A stretch of 64,000 nt of DNA from Turritopsis dohrnii (taxonomy: Eukaryota > Cnidaria > Hydrozoa > Anthoathecata > Oceaniidae): the NCBI GenBank assembly GCA_027922465.2, contig BQMF02000099.1, forward strand, positions 124,001-188,000, written 5' to 3'. The notes beneath the pieces were generated by a model. The model saw only the letters and a list, made by a program, of their open reading frames with translations. It was not told the DNA's origin and made no database searches. Both the position numbers and the translations under genes were made by a program. Of this stretch, positions 56,223 to 64,000 are shown piece by piece (the first letter of the stretch is position 1; every line of letters starts with the position of its first letter).

Positions 56223-56522
56223 CATAACAAACGAATGGAAAGCAAAAATCACAAATAAGAGACTGAGTAAATTGTGCAAATTTATATTCATTATATAACA
56301 TACAATTTTATGTGGAAAAGTGGTCAAATATTTTAAATTGGTTATCATAAAAAATGTTCTGCATTTCCAGTCTACTATTACCTTGACTATTATCGAATTA
56401 GAGAAAGAATTATCCTGACAATAAAGTCCCCATTAAAATATTAATCAAAGAAATTATTCCATTCTATCTTAAGTTGAGAACTGAGTTTAATAGCAAAGAA
56501 CAGTGGTGAAGTATTTGCCATA

Positions 56523-56606
56523 TTTTAAAAGTTAAAAGTGTAAAATCTTTTTTACCGAAAAGCTTATGCTAAAATAAAAAGATTTTACACTTTTAACTTT
56601 TAAAAA
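56523..56606. repeat. Short inverted repeat
   Basis: 'ttttaaaagttaaaagtgta' is inverted at the right end, with a loop containing 'ccgaaaagcttatgc'. The loop resembles the terminal sequence of Penelope-like elements ('aaagcttttcggcttacgcc' at 35460), so this may be a Penelope-derived fragment. Confidence 0.7.
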
Positions 56607-56977
56607 ACAAATATTTTGTTAAAAACGTGCTTCCCCCAACAAACGACCATGATTCTGTTTTAAAACAATGTATAAAAGATTCTTAAAAACTCTTTAAAAA
56701 GTGTGTGGGACATAAAGTGTAATTTTTATGTTTAGTGCCATAGTTTATGCAATCAAGTTTCCAAAAACTGTGTATCGAGGTAAAGAAAAATCAATTCAAA
56801 TTTCTCGGTGAAAATCTTTACAAAAATGTTTGAAAAAACGAGGTAGAAGGTACACCAAGAACGTTTGAAGGTTAGAAATTGTTAAATAAATTAAGTGTAT
56901 GCAAGAAAATTTAAATCTTCAAATAACATCCATCATAAACATCCTATATGAGGAAAAAATGAAAATGCTAATTTGTT

Positions 56978-57255
56978 TTATATTTCATAAACAACCCAAC
57001 CCTTGTCTAAAAACAAGAGTAATGATCTCAAGTAAGGCCATGTATTCCATTCACAGCTTCTCCACCATGTGTCAAGAATTTGATTTAACCGTTCTTTAAT
57101 ATCATTTGGTTTATTTTGCATTATAGTCATGATCTCTTGATAAGGCAAAAGAAAATGTGCGATGTATCGTTCAACATCTGTACACTCGGTACTGATAGTG
57201 TTAAATGTTGGTATTCTTATGTCGTCTCGTCTGAAATCTTTTTTGTTAGATGTAG
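56978..57255 (-). CDS. Terminal exon encoding a death domain (copy C)
   Basis: Acceptor at 57256-57257, phase 1 entry, stop at 56978. The first 40 residues are identical or nearly so to copy A ('TSNKKDFRRDDIRIP', 'ISTECTDVER'). The death-domain half differs more ('EIMTIMQNKPNDIKERLNQI', 'LDTWWRSCEW'). Open throughout. Since the domain half has diverged more than the stem, either relaxed or diversifying change could be acting there. Confidence 0.65.
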
Positions 57256-57591
57256 CTAAAAAAAGAAAAAAGAATAAAAATGATATATTTTCCAATCCAT
57301 GGATATACAAATCATTTTCATCAACAGCAATGAGGCTCATCCTTTATGCTCTGATTATATAAATTATTCTTATTTCCCAGTGGAATGATTAAAAAAAACT
57401 AGTCACTGTCATTCACTGACCTGATCACTAGAATTAAACAAAAATTTAGAAAAGCACATTAAAAATCTCTTACGGGCTAGTATATTTTAACCACACACAG
57501 AGGGATACGAAAAGTTTTTATTGCAATCAATTAAGAATTTTATTTACATTAGCAATTAAAAGGAAAACCCACTGTACCATACTGAACTTAC

Positions 57592-57876
57592 CGAGATTAA
57601 CAAATGGAGTCTCCTTAATATCTTCAACTCCCAACTTTATTCCAACATTACCAGAATTTTTCAACGCTTCATTCACATCTTTCAACAAGTCAGTGGGACG
57701 ATTATTTGAAACCCATCTTGAAGTAACTTCAAGAACTGGGTAATTAAACTTATTAGGATTACTAAATACATAGTTAACATAGCCATCATAACCTGTGAAT
57801 ACGTCACAGAACTTTTGACCACCTCCCGTCTTTCCATCAAACATTTTATTAAGCTTGTAAAGAATCATTTTTGCTT
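57592..57876 (-). CDS. Internal exon encoding a 95-residue helical domain (copy C)
   Basis: 285 bases, AG/GT borders, phase 1 both ends, same length as in copy A. It encodes 'KMILYKLNKMFDG', 'FNYPVLEVTSRWVSNNRP' and 'LLKDVNEALKNSGNVGIKLG'. No stop or frameshift. Conserved relative to copy A particularly in the second half. Confidence 0.62.
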
Positions 57877-58195
57877 CTAAAAATATAGGAATAGTATCAA
57901 TCCAGAACAGTGATAATCTCATTAAGTTGATAGGGTCTCCTGGAAAATTTTCAGATTAAGATTCCCAGAAATTTTCTTTGTCATTGTCCTTAATTCTTTT
58001 AGTAAGATGAAAAAGCAAAAACAGTTACTTTTAGATTTCCACAATAGCACCACAATATTCCCTAATAAGTTATGGGGAACATGATTACAGCCTTCCTTTT
58101 AGTATCAAGCCTTTTAAACAAGTGAAAAACTACATCAATCACCAATTCAATTTATTCTGTCCTAATAATCAACAAACCATATCAAAGAACCATAC

Positions 58196-58234
58196 CTAGT
58201 CCATACTTGTAGCTATTAACTTCAATTCCTTCAC
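58196..58234 (-). CDS. 39-base linker exon (copy C)
   Basis: Counterpart of 11746-11784: same length, phase 1, same splice sites, encoding 'GEGIEVNSYKYGL'. Confidence 0.5.
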   Translation of the reverse strand: MKELKLIATSMD

Positions 58235-58747
58235 CTAAAAACAGTAGTTAATAATCAACTTAGCAAGTAAATGAGTAAATGATTTCTATTAGGGAACCTT
58301 GGAAAAACGTTTATATCTAATAATTATGACAATCGTGGTAGATTTTTGTAGTCCATGTTTTGGTGGAAATTTGATTTAATCTTCGTGTGATACCCAAAAA
58401 TCCAATCACTCAAGCAATTCTTTCGTAAAGTTCACCTTAGCACAGGAACGAAAAAGCATAGTTGATTATCAATCTGATAATAATGAATCAGGCACACAAA
58501 TACAGCCTGGTAAAACTTAAGAGATTTTTATTCTGCTAAGATGCTGAGGGACCAATGCTCTTACGAATTCTGTTGCTTTTGTTAGCTATACTGATGTTCT
58601 GTCTGTTACAGTTTTTAAAGCTTTGTATACCGTGAAAAATTAGGTTTTTCTAAGTTTTTCAACTAACTAAAAACAAAATAAACAAGAAAACCACAAGGCA
58701 ACATGTTTGGTAAGAATGAAGAAAATGTCATATTGCAAAAACACATG

Positions 58748-58923
58748 CAGTGGAATCTCTCTCTCTCTCGAACTTGCAAGGGACCGAAAAATTTGTTTGA
58801 GATCGAGAATGTTCAAAATAAAGAAAGTTAGCTTTGAAAATTAGATGTTCAAGGGACCAATTTAGTATTTGAGATAGCGAGATATTCGAGATAGAGGGTA
58901 GTCGAGATAGAGAGATTCCACTG
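58748..58923. mobile_element. Tigger-type MITE, 'CAGTGGAATCTCTCTCTC' ends
   Basis: 176 bases with 'cagtggaatctctctctctc' and the inverse 'gagatagagagattccactg'. Followed by TA and preceded by TG. Copies A (12290) and B (38500) lack it. Confidence 0.82.
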
Positions 58924-59650
58924 TATTTGAAAAGGTCAAGTTGTTCTTTGATTTTGCCAGATTAAAAAAATCATCCCAGCAACCAGGTCCTCAAGAATAA
59001 TTAGTCAAGATGTGGAGAAGAAAAAAACTTGAACTTTCCTTGATGTTATCTTGCTATCAAAAACATATGCCTAAGATTTTGGTCGAGTTCATTGGAGAGT
59101 TTGAGTTATTAGAACTCAAAAAACTAACTTTCACTAAATTTATTTAGTTTCGCGCAGACATACAACTTACTGGGTTTATTGAAGAAAAAAATTAAATGTT
59201 TAAGTTATAAGAAGTTAGAATTGAGTTATTTTTATGAGCAATCATTACTGCCAACTAGATTACGATCAAAGAAAAATTTAAAAACAGCTCGAGCTACCAT
59301 TGTAATTTTCATAAATAATAAGTGAAAATTAGCAGAAATAGCGTCAATTCAGACACAAAACTTTTCTTTACAGCCTAACCACCATGGCGATAGGAATGCC
59401 TGAATCCTATTGCTGGAAATATTTGAACCTGGAATAAAATCCTCATACCACCCCCATTCAATCCTGTTCAGTAAGTAAGGAAGAGTAGACTTTTCTGCTT
59501 TCATTTCTTTTTTTTAGTATTGTCAAAGACTATAATTTTTGCAATGTTAAAAGATAGAGATATTCATACTCAATGAAATAAAACTGTTTTAATTGACAGA
59601 AATGCCTAAGTTTATTAAAACACAATTTAGTTTTAGTGTAGAAGTTTTTG

Positions 59651-60266
59651 TTGCATTATGTTTAAAATTCCCCTTTACATTACATGATGCAAAATCATTG
59701 AATGCTTGCCCCATAATTTGCTACAAGCTAAACTTACTGCCTATGGTTTTAACAAAGCAAGTTTAAGATTGCTTCATAAATATTAAAATTGAAAAATTTC
59801 ATCTGCATTTAGTTTTTGACTTGAATTATGTCTTGCTGTTCTTCAAGGGTCAATTCTAGGTCCATTACTATTTTGACATCTTTATAATTTTATTATACAA
59901 AAAATGCACATTTCCATTTTACTTTTACTTCCAATTTATCCAATGATAACACCCTATACTTCTACTACTGAAGAAGTCGTATCGAGTTTGTAATATGATT
60001 TGCATCATGTACTAAGGTGGTTTTCTTCAAACTAACTAGTGCCGAACCTGCAAAAATTTCAATCATTCTACTAGGAACAACTAATAAAAGTATTCAACTA
60101 GATAAAATCTTAATCTTTATTTAAGGAGAAATTGAAATCCACATCGTTACACATCGTTGGATTTAAGTAGCCTTTTACAACTTTACTTTCACGGTAACAT
60201 CCACAAACGTAAGAGATTCAATAACTTTTTTTCTCCTCTCTTTTTACTTCATCTTTATCACCTTCA
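59651..60266. other. No gene seen
   Basis: AT-rich sequence where similarity to copies A and B has ended. No coding region or repeat recognised. Confidence 0.4.
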
Positions 60267-60500
60267 TCATTCACAACAAAGATTTACATCAACGGAAGAA
60301 TATAAAAGAAACTGAGGACCTTTCATCCACCCATTAGAAAAAGATTCAAAAGAACATGTTGGAAAGTCAATTGGATTTTCCATACCCCTCTGATAGGCCC
60401 ATCTTTCTCTGTCAACAAATTTTGACAAATTGATTCTCCGCCCAAGGCTTCCACAATTCCGTTTTCCCTCAATCCAACCTAGGAGGATTAGATCCAACAT
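60267..60500 (-). pseudogene. Possible BEL/Pao retrotransposon fragment
   Basis: The minus-strand frame contains 'RERWAYQRGMENPIDFP' followed by 'FSNGWMKGPQFL'. This recalls the BEL/Pao RNase H-to-integrase linker ('..W-x-Y-V-..-NPAD-..-W-x-GP-x-FL'). The similarity is short. No other part of the element is visible nearby. Confidence 0.4.
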
Positions 60501-60761
60501 TTAATTAGCAGTATTTGACACGACATGGTGTATTAAAAAGGAAGTCTAGATCTGGCAACTTAGAATTATTTAAGTATTTGTAGCATAAAAACTAAAAATT
60601 GTATAGACATCATCCCTTCTTCTAGCAAAATGTTTGCTAAATTTGTAAACAATTATTTTTTCATTTTCATCATTCCGGAACAGTGATAATCTCATAAGTT
60701 GATAGGATCTCTTACAAATTTTTCAGAATAAGACTCCCAGAGCTTTTGCCTGGAGTATTAC

Positions 60762-60815
60762 CTTTTGAGATTGGATAAACAAAATCTGTTCCACCCAGTG
60801 GTTGTTTTTGTTGTT
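60762..60815 (-). CDS. 54-base micro-exon upstream of copy C
   Basis: AG/GT borders, phase 1 both ends, encoding 'QQKQPLGGTDFVYPISK'. Homologous to 16396-16449. It suggests that the gene of copy C originally extended upstream beyond the region that aligns with A and B. Confidence 0.45.
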
Positions 60816-61119
60816 CTACAATAAAAAAAAATACACAGATGTTAAATTTAAATTGAAGTAACCGTAGACAATCAATTTGAGATTCAATACTAGATAACAA
60901 CTAGTGAGTAGTTCTCACTATTATGAATGCTCCAACAACAGACCAAGAATTAGCAGACCCAAGGTTGGACAAGTTTTACAATACAATGAATAATTTAATG
61001 AGTAGCGAGACCATGCATGTGGCACAAAACAGTGGCTGTATTACATAACTAAATTGTAATTTACAAATCAAATAGGTCTAACTTTAAACATTTTTGAAAA
61101 TCTGCACAAAACTTTGTTA

Positions 61120-61829
61120 AGCCGGTGACACACGAGTCGATTAATTACTTTCGACTTTTGTCGAAATCGTAGTGCGTATATTTAAAAGTTGCTATATGAA
61201 AGGTGATACACACAAGCAATTTTTCCTTTCAACAATGTCTTCAGACAGCGAGGATGAGATTGAAATTGCAGCTGCTGCTATCATTACCTTGAAATGTATA
61301 GTAGCCTCAATAAAAGAAATCAGAAACGAAAGCGCAAGACATGGACAAAACGTGTTAAATTTGGTGTTTACGATACTCTTTTGAGTGCATTTCGCCTTGA
61401 AAGCGAGACTGTCACTATTATATCTTTTTAGGATGAGCAAGGCTTTTGGTTACTTTTGCTGTCTCATTACGGTTTTTAAATATATTTCCGATTTAACATT
61501 CCATAAACTCTCTTCTTTGTACCATTCGTTGACAAAAGATTCAGTAAATTCAGTTTTATTTGCCATGTTTTTATTTTTCTTTTCACTTGAATACAACAAC
61601 GTACAACACTATATTCGTGACATTCTCAATTTCCTTCAAAATCTAAGTTTTAGCATTTACTGCACAAAAGCAAAGCAATTAATTGTTAAATTTCCAACAT
61701 GTTGGAAATTTTTTTGGTCGAAAGCAACTCGAAAAAAGCAACTTTTTCGGCAATTTTTCAGTGATACACTAAGCGATTTGCCGAAAGCAATTAATCGAAA
61801 GCAATTAATCGACTCGTGCATCACCGGCT
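61120..61829 (+). mobile_element. PIF/Harbinger MITE with TTA duplication
   Basis: Ends 'agccggtgacacacgagtcg' and the inverse, with TTA at 61117-61119 and 61830-61832, the canonical 3-base Harbinger target. The interior opens with 'MSSDSEDEIEIAAAAIIT' (61235 onward), typical of a Harbinger transposase N-terminus, and has a frameshifted 'GVYDTLLSAFRLE' near 61365. The remainder of the transposase is missing. Confidence 0.85.
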
Positions 61830-61832
61830 TTA

Positions 61833-62137
61833 CATTTAGGCCCGAGTTACACTAATGCTAATATACTTTTTAAAAAGTGCAAATAATGCTTCTAGAAATA
61901 ACAGAAAGTATTTCCTATCAACAAAAGAAATATGCACGATATGACGCGCCAAGCATGACATTAGCACTTTGTCAAGAACATTTAGTCTTTGTCGCCAGTG
62001 ATTTAATACTTTCTGGAAATGCACTTTCTTTGGAAATATAGAACTACAAAAATACATATGATACTTTCTTGATTATAATAAAAACAATCAACTCTGTTTA
62101 TAACTTTTTCAAGTATTTTATTTAACTTTTAAGAATA
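61833..62137. other. Possible one-ended repeat, unrecognised
   Basis: Begins 'ggcccgagttacactaatgc', which has the look of a terminal sequence, but I found no partner copy. No coding. Confidence 0.3.
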
Positions 62138-62465
62138 CAGTAGTCTCCCGTTTTCTCGGACTCTCAAGGGGGCAGAAAATTGGTCCGACTAAACGAATGT
62201 CCGAGTGATTGTATTGTCTCGCTCTCCCGCGAAAAAGGGATTCAGCTGATTTATGAAGAAATAAAAAGAAGAAAAATGGCAGCTTCGCTTTTTTGCCAGA
62301 GCTGAATCAAGCAATCACCAAATTTGAAAGCTTTAAGGAAACTGACGATGAGCAATTTAAGAAAACTTAAACAGAAGAAGCATCTGCCTTGTCACAGAAA
62401 GTTTCGAGTTTTTATTGTGAGCTGCAGGGGATTCATTTTGATGATGGGTTGTTACTTCACTAGAT
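62138..62465 (+). mobile_element. One-ended Tigger-type fragment
   Basis: Starts 'cagtagtctcccgttttctc' after TA, with subterminal 'ctcgga' and 'gtccga' motifs; the right terminal repeat is missing. Interior frame 'FLPELNQAITKFESFKETDD' and 'EASALSQKVSSFYCELQGIHF' with stops might be transposase remnants. Truncated next to the Harbinger fragment. Confidence 0.55.
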
Positions 62466-62499
62466 GATTTTAGAGAAATTGGACGAAATTTTACTGACC

Positions 62500-62937
62500 C
62501 TACATAAAACTGTGCAATTTGCTGTTAAATTGCTCATAAATCCAATTCAAAATATAGTTTGAAATCATGCTTAATTCGGGTACAGATCTACCAAATAGAT
62601 GAATTATGTCTCCGAATCGGCAGGGGTAAGCCAATCTTCGGAGAAGTATGCAAAGAGCTTCAATTTTTGGTACTTTTGTGCCATTATAACAAATGACAGG
62701 GTCTTGAATGCGCAGCAAATCAGCCAAAGCATATATGTCATGCTTGTAAAAACAGAACTGAGCCAAACATTCAGACTCGTTCAAAGCATCTAACTGGAAA
62801 GGAGTATATTGCCAGTATGGAAAATCTGGATTTCTTGAAATATTTGACTGATACAGAAATAAAAATTCTATCTCATCAATGCTTTTTTCAGAATGTGAAA
62901 GCAGTAGCACATTTCTGACTTCCCGCAAGGAAGCCAT
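62500..62937 (-). pseudogene. PIF/Harbinger transposase N-terminal fragment
   Basis: 145 residues, beginning 'MASLREVRNVLLLSHSEKSI' and including 'NPDFPYWQYTPFQLDALNES', 'FYKHDIYALADLLRI' and 'EALCILLRRLAYPCRFGDII'. This is the helical N-terminal region preceding the DDE_Tnp_4 core in coral and anemone Harbinger transposases. It terminates at a stop before the catalytic domain, so it is a truncated remnant, although the reading frame itself is free of stops. Confidence 0.8.
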
Positions 62938-64000
62938 ATTTGTTTACATATTTTAATTGCGGTCGCCATCTACTTTCTTAACGTTCTGAAGAAAACGTCA
63001 ACGTCGACTTCGCCGTCTGACATTGCCGTCCTCGATTTCTTAAGATCTCTAATATTTTACACAAGCCAGTCTTTATAGAAAGTTTCAGTGAATAAAGTTT
63101 TAAGAAAATGTTGAAAAAAGTTTGAGCTACTGACTTAACTTAATTATTGAGAATTATTAAGAAAAATAAGATTTAGCACATTTAATTGTGTATGTGTTTC
63201 ATTCCCTTCCGGTTTACAATAAAAACATTTTGCTCGGCTTTTTTGTCCATTTTTCAAAGATTTTTACAAGGACCGCTTCCAGTTTTTTGTCGCTTTTTGT
63301 TTTTGTCACTATCTTTCATAGTTATTGAATCGAAAGATATTTTTTAGTGAAACACCGGTACTTTTTTGACTCACCCAGTAGAACGCTTCTAAGTAGTGAA
63401 TTTTGATTATTTACTTGAAATCAAGTATCATGAAATTCCTTTATTTGTACCTGGTTCTTCACATAGTTCAATCTTTGGTTCCACATTTTCTACTCTACCT
63501 ACATTCAATCCATATTCCTCGATTATCATCTAAACAAATCAGACATGTATTTAGTTACTTTTCTCATGTAAACGTTACAATCGCAAGTGCAATGAACTTC
63601 ATGTTTGAAATATCTACAGGATACACTCGGCTGAATTAAATATAAACAGTTATAGAGTTTTACCGGTTTCTAAATTATTTTGGAATAATTTGATTATCAA
63701 CAAGTTCCTTTTAATTGGGTACTCAACATCACTATGTCACAACAACACCTGGAAATTGGTCATCGAAAGAAAATTGTTAGACCTATAATTTCCATTCTCC
63801 AATTTTTTACCTATTTCAGCGGCCTCATATGCCTTTGATTTGATAATCTTTTATCCACGCCTTTGCAAAATTTCCTGTACCATATCCTAAATACTTTTAG
63901 TTACTTATGTGTTTGTTTTGAGGGTTGTAAGTGGTTGCTTAATGTTTTTACATTATTTAATAATTCTTTTTCATTTGGCAGATATTGAGATTGAAAAAGC
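62938..64000. other. No gene seen
   Basis: AT-rich, no recognised coding region, repeat or TIR pair. The open frame at 63403-63639 has no recognisable homology. Confidence 0.45.

Larger units (their letters stand above)
53715..59650 (-). repeat. Duplicated host segment, copy C
   Basis: Matches copy A from its first bases ('ataaactggctatcttgtat'). Interrupted at about 54303-56221 by integrase, SINE and tandem repeat sequence. It carries intact death-domain and helical exons but no peptidase exons; similarity stops near 59650, before the position of the linker exon that precedes the peptidase. Confidence 0.8.

Overview
This is an AT-rich, intron-containing animal genomic window that is mostly transposon-derived. 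The mixture of a Helentron-type Helitron, Tigger-like TIR elements, PIF/Harbinger, a Mutator-like element, a Penelope-like element, LINEs, Ty3/gypsy and KRBA2-type integrase remnants, a tRNA-derived SINE and DNase II genes with short GT-AG introns suggests an early-branching metazoan. A cnidarian seems most likely, but a sponge or another invertebrate cannot be excluded from sequence alone. There is no bacterial operon, CRISPR array, rRNA or stand-alone tRNA gene.

Layout. 1-5360: Helentron-type Helitron (Rep, helicase and C-terminal endonuclease) split by an insertion of about 0.6 kb. 8040-9055: reverse-strand LINE fragment. 9075-15441: first copy (A) of a host-like gene on the minus strand, with trypsin-like peptidase exons, short linker exons, a helical-domain exon and a C-terminal death domain. 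16300-17040: a very degraded relative (D). 17285-19773: degenerate Ty3/gypsy element. 21463-22695: an apparently intact three-exon gene of 198 residues. 23875-24065: mariner-type fragment. 27117-28975: two TIR elements with nested insertions. 29027-32332: second Ty3/gypsy remnant, followed by a LINE piece. 32935-40112: second copy (B) of the peptidase/death-domain segment, loaded with a Penelope-like element, two palindromic MITEs and a 1.2-kb Tigger element. 40113-41374 and 42602-45963: two tandem DNase II genes, the first truncated and the second complete except for one base. 47211-48804: MITE cluster. 49240-51195: internally deleted Mutator-like element. 53715-59650: third copy (C), interrupted by a KRBA2-like integrase that itself carries a SINE, and by a tandem repeat of about 129 bp. 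60267-62937: BEL/Pao-like piece, Harbinger MITE and Harbinger transposase fragment.

The main host biology is (i) a multi-copy family that joins a chymotrypsin-fold peptidase to death-fold domains through phase-1 exons, (ii) a compact gene with the same exon style, and (iii) a DNase II tandem pair. Copy B of the peptidase gene and the first DNase II gene lie head to head. A deletion junction at 40112/40113 has removed the 5' ends of both. Copies A and B carry frameshifts or stops, and copy C keeps only the 3' domains. The three copies also serve as natural empty sites that date and delimit several transposon insertions.

Exon boundaries were read by eye from splice consensus, reading phase and cross-copy comparison. 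Family names rest on recognised motifs, not on a database search.
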